Of a DNA stretch of 55,660 nt, positions 35,098 to 46,924 are shown in pieces. A program made the position numbers and the translations under genes. The stretch is from NCBI GenBank assembly GCA_903860195.1, contig CAIOPO010000048.1:1-55660 (forward strand), in the 5' to 3' direction. Numbering within the stretch: the first letter of the stretch is position 1; every line of letters starts with the position of its first letter. The notes under the pieces are model-generated. The model had not been told where the DNA came from. It did not search any database and saw only the letters and a program-made list of their open reading frames with translations. Origin of the DNA: an uncultured Opitutia bacterium. Lineage in GTDB: Bacteria; Verrucomicrobiota; Verrucomicrobiia; Opitutales; UBA953.

Positions 35098-35979
35098 ATG
35101 AGCACTCCCGCAGCGCAGAAGGCCGAGGTCCTCCTCGAGGCGCTTCCTTACATCCAGAAGTTCCGCGGCTCCACCTTCGTGGTGAAGTACGGCGGCAGCT
35201 TCATGGACGACCCGAGCCCCGAGGGCCGTGACCGCGTCGCCACCGACATCGCGTTCCTCGCGGCGGTCGGGATCCAGGTCGTCGTCGTGCACGGCGGCGG
35301 CAAGGCCATCACCCGCGCCATGGACAAGGCCGGCATCAAGTCCGAGTTCCGCGGCGGCATGCGGGTCACCGACGCCGCCACGGTCAAGATCGTCGAGGAG
35401 ACCTTGAACGGCGAGATCAACGGCCAGATCTGCGAGTCGCTCCGGGCCCGGGGCGCCAACCCCCTCGGCATGCCGGGCAACCACGTGAACCTCTGCCAGC
35501 GCCTGATGGGGTCCGATGAGCAGGGCAATCCCGTGGACATCGGATTCGTCGGCGACATCCGTTTCGTGAAGGCCAAGCTGATCAAGAAGGCGCTCGCCGA
35601 CGGCTTCCTGCCGGTCGTCTCGCCCGTCGCGCTCGACGAGGCCGACCAGCCCCACAACACCAACGCCGACGTGGCCGCCGCGGCCGTCGCTGACGCGCTG
35701 CGGGCCCGCCGGCTCATCTTCATGAGCGACGTCCCCGGCCTGCTGGCCGATCCCAAGGATCCGTCCTCCCTGATCACCACCCTCAAGGTGAGCGAGGTCG
35801 ATGAGCTCAAGCGCAAGGGGGTCGTCGCCGGCGGCATGATCCCCAAGGTCGACAGCGCCGTGAAGGCGCTGCGCGAGGGCGTCCGCCGCGTCCACTTCAT
35901 CGACGGGCGGGTGCCGCATGCGCTCCTGCTCGAGGTGTTCACCGACCGGGGCATCGGCACCGAGATCGTCCACGGCTGA
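35098..35979 (+). CDS. argB: Acetylglutamate kinase
   Basis: A 293-residue amino-acid kinase that phosphorylates N-acetylglutamate. [10 protein letters not shown] (21-30), [39 protein letters not shown] and KVDSAVKAL are family motifs. The N-terminal helix before the kinase core (1-18) is of the kind found in arginine-sensitive hexameric enzymes, so feedback inhibition is plausible. Its stop shares a base with the argD start (TGATG). Confidence 0.96.
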   Translation: MSTPAAQKAEVLLEALPYIQKFRGSTFVVKYGGSFMDDPSPEGRDRVATDIAFLAAVGIQVVVVHGGGKAITRAMDKAGIKSEFRGGMRVTDAATVKIVEETLNGEINGQICESLRARGANPLGMPGNHVNLCQRLMGSDEQGNPVDIGFVGDIRFVKAKLIKKALADGFLPVVSPVALDEADQPHNTNADVAAAAVADALRARRLIFMSDVPGLLADPKDPSSLITTLKVSEVDELKRKGVVAGGMIPKVDSAVKALREGVRRVHFIDGRVPHALLLEVFTDRGIGTEIVHG

Positions 35980-37199
35980 TGTCGGGGGAGAGTCCAGATC
36001 CGTCCGCCTCGCGGTATGACCGGCACGTCATCCGCAGCTACGCCGCTCCCGCGCTGACCTTCGTCCGCGGCGAGGGCAGCCGCGTCTGGGACGCCGCGGG
36101 CCGGCGCTACCTCGATTTCGCCACGGGCATCGCGGTCAACGCCCTCGGCCATTCGCACCCCGTCTGGGTGCGTCGCGTGCAGGAGCAGGCCGCGCGCCTC
36201 ACGCACGTCAGCAACCTTTACCGCAACGAAGGGCAGGGCGCCCTGGCCGAGGCGCTCGCGCGGCGCTGCGGGCCGGGACGGGCGCTTTTCTGCAACAGCG
36301 GCGCGGAGGCCAACGAGGCCTTGCTCAAGCTCGCCCGGCTGCACGGCGTCAGGAAGTCCGGGCAGGAGGGCGTCTGCTTCGGCGTCGTCGTCGCCGAGAA
36401 GGCCTTCCACGGCCGCACCTTCGGCGGCATGTCCGCCACCCCGCAGGAGAAGATCCAGAAGGGCTTCCGTCCGCTCCTCACGGGCTTCACCGCCGCCCCG
36501 TTGAACGACCTCGCCGCCTGGGACCGCGCGATCGACGCGCGGACGACGGCCGCCGTGCTCATCGAGACCATCCAGGGCGAGGGCGGCGTCAACCCCGCCT
36601 CCTCCGAGTTCCTGCGCGGCGTCGAGCGGCTCTGCCGTGAGCGCAACGTGCTGCTGATGATCGACGAGATCCAGTGCGGCGTCGGCCGGACGGGGGCCTT
36701 TTTCGCCTTTGAGCGCGCGGGCATCCGTCCCGACGCCATCGCGATGGCGAAGGGACTCGGCGGCGGGTTCCCGATCGGCGCCATCTGGGTGGCGCCGCCG
36801 CACGACGACCTCTTCACCGCCGGTTCGCATGGCACCACCTTCGGCGGCGGCGCGCTGGCTTCGGCCGCCGCGCTGGCCGTGCTCGAGGTCATCGAAAAGG
36901 AGGGCCTGCTGGAGAAGGTCACGCGGCAGTCCGCGCCCTGGCATGAGCGCCTGCGCGGGCTCGTCGCGCTCCGGCCCGACCTGGTGTCCGAAGTCCGGGG
37001 CGAAGGTTACATGGTCGGAGTCATCCTGAAGTGCGATCCCGTGCCGGTCTGCGCCGCCCTGCGCGAGGCCGGCCTGCTCACCGCGCCCGCCGGGGGAGTC
37101 GCGGTCAGGCTTCTGCCTCCCCTCACGGCTTCGGCCGAGGAGCTGGCGGAATCCGTCGACGTCCTGACCCGCGTGCTCAGGGACTGGAAGCCCGCCTGA
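35979..37199 (+). CDS. argD: Acetylornithine aminotransferase
   Basis: A 406-residue class III PLP aminotransferase that makes N-acetylornithine. K258 in AMAKGLGGGFPIGA is the Schiff-base lysine; FCNSGAEANEALLKLAR, FHGRTFGGMSAT, ETIQGEGGVNPAS, MIDEIQCGVGRTG are conserved. Such enzymes often also act as succinyldiaminopimelate aminotransferase in lysine synthesis. It is translationally coupled to argB. Confidence 0.95.
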   Translation: MSGESPDPSASRYDRHVIRSYAAPALTFVRGEGSRVWDAAGRRYLDFATGIAVNALGHSHPVWVRRVQEQAARLTHVSNLYRNEGQGALAEALARRCGPGRALFCNSGAEANEALLKLARLHGVRKSGQEGVCFGVVVAEKAFHGRTFGGMSATPQEKIQKGFRPLLTGFTAAPLNDLAAWDRAIDARTTAAVLIETIQGEGGVNPASSEFLRGVERLCRERNVLLMIDEIQCGVGRTGAFFAFERAGIRPDAIAMAKGLGGGFPIGAIWVAPPHDDLFTAGSHGTTFGGGALASAAALAVLEVIEKEGLLEKVTRQSAPWHERLRGLVALRPDLVSEVRGEGYMVGVILKCDPVPVCAALREAGLLTAPAGGVAVRLLPPLTASAEELAESVDVLTRVLRDWKPA

Positions 37200-37267
37200 A
37201 GGCCTCCCGGCCGCAATTTTCCTCTGTCCAAACGCTCCGGCAGCGGTAGATTCGACCCTTTCCTGAG

Positions 37268-38209
37268 ATGCGCCATTTCCTCAAGGAGACGGACTTCACC
37301 GCCGCCGAGACCGCCGAGGTCTTCGTGCGTGCCGCGCGGATGAAGTCCGGCCGCGGCACCGAGAGTCCCGCCTTGGCGAGGCAGTCCTGGGGGCTGCTCT
37401 TCTTCAAGAAGAGCACCCGGACCCGCGTCTCCTTCCAGGTCGGCGTGCATGAGCTGGGCGGACAGCCCGTCATGCTGAATGCGGACGACATGCAGATTTC
37501 GCGCGGCGAGACCGTGGCCGACACCGCCCGGGTGCTCTCCCGCTACCTCCATGGGATGGTCATCCGCTGCCATGAGCACTCGTTGCTGGAGGAGTTCGCC
37601 GCCTCCGGATCGATGCCGGTGGTCAACGCCCTTTCGGACTTCCTGCATCCCTGTCAGTTCCTGACCGACATGTTCACCCTAGCCGAGCGTCTCGCCCCCG
37701 GCCGGCCGGAGGCCTATCTCGATTCCCTGCGGGGCCGCAAAGTCGCCTTCCTCGGCGACACCGCCTGCAACATGGCCAATTCCTTCGTGCTCGGCGGCGC
37801 CGCCCTCGGGCTGGAGGTCGCCCTGGCGGGCCCCGCCGGATACGAGCCCGGCGAGCAGGTCCGTGCGCAGCTGAAGAAGGACGGCCTCGCGCCGACTTTC
37901 TCCTTCTCCGTCGATCCGGCCGCGGCGGTGAAGGGCGCCGACATGGTCTACACGGACGTCTGGGTGAGCATGGGGATGGAGGCCGAGAAGGCCGAACGCC
38001 TGCGCACCATGCAGCCCTACCAGGTGAACCAGAAGCTGATGTCGCTCGCCAAGCCCTCCGCCTGGTTCATGCACTGCCTGCCCGCGCACCCGGGCGAGGA
38101 GGTCTCAGCCGACGTCCTCCAGGGCCCGCGCAGCATCGTCTTCGACCAGGCCGAGAACCGTCTCCACGTGCAGAAGGCCGTCCTCGCCCATCTCGCCTCC
38201 TCCCGCTGA
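37268..38209 (+). CDS. argF: Ornithine carbamoyltransferase
   Basis: A 313-residue enzyme condensing ornithine with carbamoyl phosphate to citrulline. STRTR (49-53) binds carbamoyl phosphate, and HCLPAH (269-274) carries the Cys that binds ornithine; [14 protein letters not shown] is also conserved. It lies 68 bp after argD; no terminator is seen between them. Confidence 0.96.
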   Translation: MRHFLKETDFTAAETAEVFVRAARMKSGRGTESPALARQSWGLLFFKKSTRTRVSFQVGVHELGGQPVMLNADDMQISRGETVADTARVLSRYLHGMVIRCHEHSLLEEFAASGSMPVVNALSDFLHPCQFLTDMFTLAERLAPGRPEAYLDSLRGRKVAFLGDTACNMANSFVLGGAALGLEVALAGPAGYEPGEQVRAQLKKDGLAPTFSFSVDPAAAVKGADMVYTDVWVSMGMEAEKAERLRTMQPYQVNQKLMSLAKPSAWFMHCLPAHPGEEVSADVLQGPRSIVFDQAENRLHVQKAVLAHLASSR

Positions 38210-38225
38210 CCCCTTCACGAATCCC

Positions 38226-39482
<1,257 letters not shown>

Positions 39483-39499
39483 GGCCGTCTGTCTCTGAC

Positions 39500-39574
39500 T
39501 GGAGGCGCGGGTCGGAATCGAACCGACGCATGGGGCTTTTGCAGAGCCCGGCCTTACCACTTGGCTACCGCGCC
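39500..39574 (-). tRNA. tRNA-Cys (GCA)
   Basis: A 75-nt cloverleaf with encoded CCA. Acceptor arms GGCGCGG and CCGCGCC, discriminator T (U73, the cysteine identity base), anticodon stem GGGCT/AGCCC with loop CTGCAAA (anticodon GCA), T loop TTCGATT. Upstream on the minus strand TTGAAA (39622-39617) with 17-base spacing to CACGCT is a weak promoter candidate, and the leader holds the small hairpin CTGTC/GACAG. Confidence 0.97.
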
Positions 39575-39675
39575 GCTCCTGTCGAAGGCTGACAGCGTGC
39601 CCCCGGGTCCCCCGGCTTTCAAGGGTTTTTGTGCCGGGGCTTCCCTTGCGCCCCGGTTGCGCTTAACCTGCTCCC

Positions 39676-40164
39676 ATGACGCAGCCGCCGTTCCGAGTTG
39701 GCACCGGGTATGACATCCACCCCCTCAAGGCCGGACGGCCCTGCGTCTTGGGCGGGGTGAGCATTCCTTCGGAGGTCGGCCCCGACGGGCATTCCGATGC
39801 CGACGTGGTGCTGCATGCGGCGGCGGACGCCGTGCTGGGCGCGGCGGGCCTGCGTGACATCGGCCATCATTTTCCCAACACCGATGAGGCCTGCCGGGGG
39901 ATGGATTCGGCGCTGATCCTCGCCGCCGCCGCCCGCGAAGCGGCGAAGGCCGGCTGGAAGGTCGGCAATCTCGATCTCGTCGTCGTGGCCGAGCGCCCCA
40001 AGCTTTCGCCCCATGTCCCCGCCATGCGTAGCCGCATCGCCGGGATTCTGGAAATCGACCCCTCCCAGGTGGGCATCAAGGCGACCACCAACGAGGGCAT
40101 GGACGCCGTCGGGCAGGGCAGGGCCCTGGCCGTTCACGCCGTTTGCCTGCTTTTCAGGGCATAA
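39676..40164 (+). CDS. ispF: 2-C-methyl-D-erythritol 2,4-cyclodiphosphate synthase
   Basis: A 162-residue trimeric enzyme of the MEP isoprenoid pathway. VGTGYDIHPLKAGRP (8-22) gives the zinc-binding Asp and His, SDADVVLHAAADAVLGAAGL the active-site region, DIGHHFPNTD the zinc His, and KATTNEGMDAVGQGR the C-terminal signature. Length is typical. It shows that the MEP route is used here. Confidence 0.96.
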   Translation: MTQPPFRVGTGYDIHPLKAGRPCVLGGVSIPSEVGPDGHSDADVVLHAAADAVLGAAGLRDIGHHFPNTDEACRGMDSALILAAAAREAAKAGWKVGNLDLVVVAERPKLSPHVPAMRSRIAGILEIDPSQVGIKATTNEGMDAVGQGRALAVHAVCLLFRA

Positions 40165-40232
40165 AGGCCGTTTTCGGGGCCGAAAAGCGATTCGGTCTTG
40201 TCAAAACGGGGTAAAACGGAGATGTTGAACGA

Positions 40233-40251
40233 CCCCTCTGCACCAGAGGGG
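40233..40251 (+). promoter_or_regulatory. Hairpin sequestering the ndk ribosome binding site
   Basis: CCCCTCT (40233-40239) and AGAGGGG (40245-40251), 7-bp stem with loop GCACC. The 3' arm is itself the only Shine-Dalgarno-like sequence and ends 5 bases before the ndk ATG, so the folded RNA would hide it. Confidence 0.6.
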
Positions 40252-40256
40252 CCGTC

Positions 40257-40691
40257 ATGGAAAAGACCCTCATCATCCTCAAGCCCGACTGCATGGAGCG
40301 CAGGCTAGCCGGCATCGTGCTGTCCCGCTTTGAGGCCGCCGGGTTCGACATCGAGGCCTGCAAGATGACGATCCTTTCCGCTTCGGTCCTCCGCGAGCAT
40401 TATGCCCATGTCGCGGACAAGCCCTTCTACCCCGACATCGAGGCGTTCATGTCCTCCCGTCCCGTGATCGTCGCGGTGCTCACCGGCGACAACGTCATTG
40501 CGCGCGTGCGGGAGCTCCTCGGGCCCACCAATTCCAAACTGGCGCCGAAGGGCACCATCCGCGGCGACTACGGCACCGAGATGATGCGCAACGTCTGCCA
40601 CGCGTCGGACAGCCCGGCCGCCGCCGAGGCCGAAATCCGCAGATTTTTCCGGTCGGACGAAGTGCGCGCCCCTCAGGCGAGCCGAGTCTGA
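40257..40691 (+). CDS. ndk: Nucleoside diphosphate kinase
   Basis: A 144-residue enzyme that transfers the gamma-phosphate between nucleotides through a phosphohistidine. TLIILKPDCMER (4-15), GPTNSKLAPKGTIRGDYG and NVCHASDS, where the His is the phosphorylated residue (the common form is NAVHGSDS), are visible. Length is typical. A hairpin covers its ribosome binding site and a strong terminator follows it, so it seems to be an independently controlled transcript. Confidence 0.96.
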   Translation: MEKTLIILKPDCMERRLAGIVLSRFEAAGFDIEACKMTILSASVLREHYAHVADKPFYPDIEAFMSSRPVIVAVLTGDNVIARVRELLGPTNSKLAPKGTIRGDYGTEMMRNVCHASDSPAAAEAEIRRFFRSDEVRAPQASRV

Positions 40692-40707
40692 TCCGGTCAT
40701 AGCGCCC

Positions 40708-40748
40708 GCAGGTCCCGTCGCGCGAGCGACGGGCCTGCCTTTTGGTTT
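40708..40748 (+). terminator. Rho-independent terminator of ndk
   Basis: GCAGG plus CCCGTCGC (40708-40721, one bulged T) pairs with GCGACGGG plus CCTGC (40726-40738, allowing one unpaired base). T-rich sequence (TTTTGGTTTT) follows. It has a 4-base loop, GCGA. Confidence 0.8.
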
Positions 40749-40782
40749 TGGCAACACCCGGTCCGGCGTCAGTCTGCGGCGC

Positions 40783-41457
40783 ATGGAGCTGCACTGCCCT
40801 GATTGCGGCCTGCCCATTCCGGCCGTCGAGGTCGCGCCGGCGGCCGGCCTGGCCGTCTGCCGTTTCTGCGAGCGCACCTATTCCCTCGCGGCCTGCCAGG
40901 AGGCGGCCCCGATCGAGGATCGGCCCGAGCTCGCTCCCGGCCCGCCGCCCAAGGGCGTCACGGTCACGGAAGGCATGGACGGCTTCAGGGTCGCCGTCTC
41001 CACGCGGAGCTGCCTGGCCTTCTTCCTGGTGCCCTTCACCCTCTTCTGGGCGGGCGGATCGCTGGGCGGAATCTACGGCACGCAGATCGCCAAGGGGGAG
41101 TTCAATCTCCTCCTGTCGCTGTTCGGCATCCCCTTCCTCATCGGCTCCGTCTTCCTGATCGGCTTCACGCTGCTCACCGTCGCCGGCAGCCATGTCGTGG
41201 AGCTCAAGGGCGGGCGGCTGGAGTCCTATGTCTCGGTCCTCGGTTTCCGCCGGGGGCGCTCCGTCAACTGGGCCGACGTCGAGTCCGTCCGTCTCACCGA
41301 GACTTCCCGCCGATCCCGGGGCAGGTATGTCGTGACGCACGAGGTCGAGATCGCGGTGCGCGGCGAGAAGCCCCTCGCCCTCGGGTCCGGCGCCGACCGC
41401 GACCTGCTGCAGTGGGCCGTCCGATTCCTGGCCGCCCGCATCCGCCGGGGCCGCTGA
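40783..41457 (+). CDS. Zinc-ribbon membrane protein of unknown function
   Basis: A 224-residue protein. The N-terminal 5-29 region has CPDC and CRFC pairs, a small zinc ribbon. About 77-120 holds two hydrophobic segments (LAFFLVPFTLFWAG and LLLSLFGIPFLIGSVFLIGFTLLTV), predicted transmembrane. The C-terminal 85 residues form a soluble PH-like beta-rich segment (VVELKGGRLESYVSVLGFRRG, VNWADVESVRLTE). The order zinc ribbon, two membrane helices and beta domain resembles many uncharacterised bacterial proteins. It lies between ndk and serS. Confidence 0.7.
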   Translation: MELHCPDCGLPIPAVEVAPAAGLAVCRFCERTYSLAACQEAAPIEDRPELAPGPPPKGVTVTEGMDGFRVAVSTRSCLAFFLVPFTLFWAGGSLGGIYGTQIAKGEFNLLLSLFGIPFLIGSVFLIGFTLLTVAGSHVVELKGGRLESYVSVLGFRRGRSVNWADVESVRLTETSRRSRGRYVVTHEVEIAVRGEKPLALGSGADRDLLQWAVRFLAARIRRGR

Positions 41458-41501
41458 ATTCCCCGTTGCCCTCGGGCGGTGGTCTTGGGCAATCTGCGGG
41501 C

Positions 41502-42770
41502 ATGCTGGACCCGAAGCTGCTCCGTGAGAACGTCGACCTCGTCCGCCAGGGCGTGGCCCGGAAGAAGTTCCAGGTCGACCTCGACGCCGTGCTCGCGGCG
41601 GACGACGCCCGTCGCGCCGCGCTCGCCGATTTCGAGGCGGCCCGTTCCGCGCAGAACGCCGCCAACAAGGAGATGGCCGCGCTGCCCAAAGGATCTCCGG
41701 AGTTCGTCGCCAAGGTCGCCGAGATGAAGTCCGCCTCGGCCCGGGTGAAGGAGCTGGAGAAGCGGGTGCAGGACGCCGAGGCCGCCTGGCAGTCCGCCGC
41801 GCTCACGGTGCCCAACGTGCCGCACGACTCCGTGCCTCCCGGACGCACCGAGGCCGACAACCGCGTGGTTTCAGAGTGGGGTGACGTCGGGGCCCTGGTC
41901 TCCGGCGCCGCCAAGCCGCATTGGGACATCCCCTGGTTCGCCAAGGCGGTGGACTTCGAGCGCGGAGTCAAGGTGACCGGAGCCGGCTTCCCCTTCTATG
42001 TCGGCGACATGGCCCGCCTCGTGCGCGCCCTCATCCAGTTCTTCCTCGAGGAGGCCGGTGCGGCGGGCTACCAGGAGGTCCACGCGCCCCTGCTCGTCAA
42101 CGCCGCCAGCGCCACCGCGACCGGTCAGCTGCCCGACAAGGAGGGGCAGATGTACCATGCGCAGACGGACGACTTCTACCTCATCCCCACGGCGGAGGTG
42201 CCGGTCACCAACTTCTTCCGCGACGAGATCCTCGAGGAATCCGCCCTGCCGGTGAAGCGTTGCGGTTACACGCCCTGCTTCCGCCGCGAGGCGGGCAGCT
42301 GGGGCGCCCATGTGCGCGGCCTGAACCGCCTGCATCAGTTCGACAAGGTGGAGCTGGTCAAGTGGGTGCATCCGTCGCGGTCCTTCGAGGAGCTCGAGTC
42401 GCTCCGCGGCGACGCGGAACGTCTGCTGCAGAAGCTGGGCCTGCCTTACCGAGTCCTGCTCATCTGCGCCGGGGACATAGGCTTCGCGCACAGCAAGCAG
42501 TATGACCTCGAGGTCTGGGCCGGCGGCCAGAAGCGCTGGCTCGAGGTCTCCAGCTGCTCCAACTTCACCGACTTCCAGGCCCGCCGCGCCGGCATCCGCT
42601 TCCGTCCCAAGGACGGCAAGCCCGAGCACGTCCACACGCTCAACGGCTCCGGACTGGGACTGCCCCGGGTCCTGGCCGCGATCCTGGAGAACAACGTCGG
42701 TCCCGACGGCGTCGTGCGCGTGCCCGAGGCGCTCCGACGCTGGTACGGCAAGGACACTCTGGCCCTCTGA
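41502..42770 (+). CDS. serS: Serine--tRNA ligase
   Basis: A 422-residue class II synthetase. Residues 1-110 form the N-terminal coiled coil that holds the long arm of tRNA-Ser; motif 2 is in CFRREAGSWGAHVRGLNRLHQFDKVE and motif 3 in LNGSGLGLPRVLAAILEN. YDLEVW and SSCSNFTDFQARR are SerRS hallmarks. The ATG at 41502 starts the conserved MLDPKLLREN. Confidence 0.97.
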   Translation: MLDPKLLRENVDLVRQGVARKKFQVDLDAVLAADDARRAALADFEAARSAQNAANKEMAALPKGSPEFVAKVAEMKSASARVKELEKRVQDAEAAWQSAALTVPNVPHDSVPPGRTEADNRVVSEWGDVGALVSGAAKPHWDIPWFAKAVDFERGVKVTGAGFPFYVGDMARLVRALIQFFLEEAGAAGYQEVHAPLLVNAASATATGQLPDKEGQMYHAQTDDFYLIPTAEVPVTNFFRDEILEESALPVKRCGYTPCFRREAGSWGAHVRGLNRLHQFDKVELVKWVHPSRSFEELESLRGDAERLLQKLGLPYRVLLICAGDIGFAHSKQYDLEVWAGGQKRWLEVSSCSNFTDFQARRAGIRFRPKDGKPEHVHTLNGSGLGLPRVLAAILENNVGPDGVVRVPEALRRWYGKDTLAL

Positions 42771-42815
42771 GGCGGTTGGGTTTGTCAGTCGTGCGGCCGT
42801 GGCTACCGTGACGGC

Positions 42816-44218
42816 GTGACCGAAGGTCTGCCCAGTCCCGAACAGCTCCGCGCGGCGGCCTCGGGTCTGCCGCGTCTGCCGCGTCTGGCGGACGATTCCG
42901 GCGGCCCCGTGCTGGCCGGCGTTTCAGGCGGTGCGGATTCGGTCTACCTGCTGCTCGCCCTCGCGGGGGATCCGGACTTCGCGGGCCGCCTCGTCGTCGC
43001 CCATTTCGACCACCGCGTGCGCGGCGCCGAATCCGCGGCGGACGCCGATTTCGTCAGCCGGCTTTGCGCGGCCTGCGGCGTGCGGTGCCTGCGTGGTGCG
43101 CGGGAGACGTCGGGAGCCGCGTCGGAGGGCGGACTTCGTTCGGCCCGCGAGGCCTTCTTCGCTTCGGCTCGCGCCGACTGCGGCGCCCGCGTGCTGGTGA
43201 CCGCGCACCACTTGGATGACGTGGTCGAGACGGTCCTCCTGCGGCTCGCGCGCGGCGCCGGAGCGGGCGGACTCGCCTCGCCGCGCGTGCGCCGCGGATT
43301 CCGCGACGGTCACGTCAGGTGGCGGCCGCTGGTCGCCGCCGGCCTCCGCAAGCGGGACCTCGTCACGGCCTTGCGCAGCGCCGGAGTCCCCTGGAGGGAG
43401 GACGCGACCAACGCCCTTCCGGTCACGGCGCGGAATCGCGTCAGGTCTTGGCTGGAGTCCGGGGCCGCGGCCGCCCTGGGCGAGGGCCATCCCGCCGGTT
43501 TCGCCCTTTCCGCCTCGATCCTCGGGGACTCGCATGATGCGCTGCTCGCCTGGGCGGCCGAGCTCGGCTGCAGTCCGGGTGCGGCTTCGCTTGACCTGTC
43601 CGGACTCCGCGGCCGTCCGTCCGCCCTCGCCCATGCGGCGCTGGCCGAGCACGCGCGCAGGGTCCTTGATGCCGACGCATCCCCGCAGTCGCTTGCTCCT
43701 CTCGTCGAAGCGGCGGTGAGGGGAGGGGAGGGGCGGTTCACTCTCTGCGGCCGGCTCTTCCGTCTCCGTGCCGGCGTGCTCATTCCGTGCGACGAGGCGC
43801 CCGCCTGGGGAGCCGCCGTTCGTTCTCTGCAGCTTGGCTCGCCCGATGCCGAGTGCGGACTCACGGCCGAGCTCGCCGATGTCGATGCGCCCCTGTGGGA
43901 GACCCTTTCATCCGGCGGCGTTCCCAACGCCTCCGAAGTCTACTTGCGGCCCCCCGTCGAAGCCCTCGGCTGGCGCGGTCGGGCCGAAGGGGACCGCTAC
44001 CGGCCTCTCGGCGCTCCCGGAGGATCCAAAGTCTCCGACATGCTCATCAACCGGAAGGTGCCGGAAGAGCTCCGCGACTCCCTGCCCGTCGTGCTCGCCG
44101 GCGAGGAAATCCTGTGGGTTCCGGGCCTTCCGCCCTGTCATGACCGCAGGCTTGATGGCCCGTGCAGGGGGGCTCTCCGTTTGACTTGGCCGTCCGGCGG
44201 GGTAGGCTGGAACGTCCG

Positions 44219-44222
<4 letters not shown>
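42816..44222 (+). CDS. tilS: tRNA(Ile)-lysidine synthase
   Basis: A 468-residue PP-loop enzyme that modifies C34 of the CAU-anticodon tRNA-Ile to lysidine so that it reads AUA. SGGADS (37-42) is the ATP loop; AHFDHRVRG, VTAHHLDDVVETVLLRLARGAG and NAL-x-RNRVR-like segments follow. The C-terminal domain is large, as in E. coli TilS. The start is a GTG at 42816. It overlaps ftsH by ATGA, the order seen in many bacteria. Confidence 0.94.
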
Positions 44223-46183
<1,961 letters not shown>

Positions 46184-46220
46184 GGTTTGCCCCTCGCGGG
46201 CCTTCCGGCAGAATCCCGGC

Positions 46221-46805
46221 ATGGTCATCGGGCTCACGGGCGGGATAGGCTGCGGCAAAAGCGCCGCCGCCGCCTGCTTCGCGGCCCATGGGTTCGTGCA
46301 TGTCGACGCCGACTCCCTGGCCCACCGGGCGCTCTGTCTGCCTGAAGTGCGGCAGGCCGTCCAGCAAAGGTGGGGCCAGGGCTTCTACCATGCTGACGGC
46401 TCCCCGGACCGCCCCCGGATCGCCGCCAAGGTCTTCGCGGAAAGGGCGGAGCTGGATTTCCTCGAGTCGCTGGTGCACCCCTTGGTCGCGGATCTCCGGC
46501 GTGAGGCCGTCGCCGATGCATCCCGTTATTACGTCGTCGAAATCCCGCTGCTTTTCGAAAAACAGCTCGCCCCGGAGTTCGATCGCGTCGTCTGCGTGGC
46601 CTGCTCCGATTCAGTCCGCCTGCAACGACTCCAAAGCAGGGGTCTGAGTCCGGAAGAATCTGAGCGTCGAATAAAGATGCAAATGCCTATGAATCATAAG
46701 GTTAAGAATTCTGACTACGTCCTCTGGAATGATGGCGACCTTCCCTCGCTGCAGCGTCAAGTCGACCGCCTTGCGACGCAGCTGGCGGCCGGCCTTTCCG
46801 CCTGA
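46221..46805 (+). CDS. coaE: Dephospho-CoA kinase
   Basis: A 194-residue P-loop kinase for the last step of coenzyme A synthesis. GGIGCGKS (7-14) is the P-loop, VDADSLAHRA the substrate region and VVEIPLLFEKQL the conserved segment. Length is typical. Codons for residues about 150-165 (46668-46715) are strikingly A/T-rich compared with the rest of the gene. Confidence 0.95.
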   Translation: MVIGLTGGIGCGKSAAAACFAAHGFVHVDADSLAHRALCLPEVRQAVQQRWGQGFYHADGSPDRPRIAAKVFAERAELDFLESLVHPLVADLRREAVADASRYYVVEIPLLFEKQLAPEFDRVVCVACSDSVRLQRLQSRGLSPEESERRIKMQMPMNHKVKNSDYVLWNDGDLPSLQRQVDRLATQLAAGLSA

Positions 46806-46924
46806 AGCGTGGGGATACTTTGCGGTTGCCGCACCTAGACGGCGTTTTAGCGTATTTTTTCCAACCGTTTCCCCCCAAGGAAGCGTCTCACCCCCCTTTT
46901 TTTCTCACCCCGGGAACTACGCCT

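Noticed and set aside
44162-44218. Longer FtsH N terminus from the ATG at 44162
   Set aside because: It lies within tilS in another frame, and the ATGA overlap at 44219 gives the normal short cytosolic N terminus.
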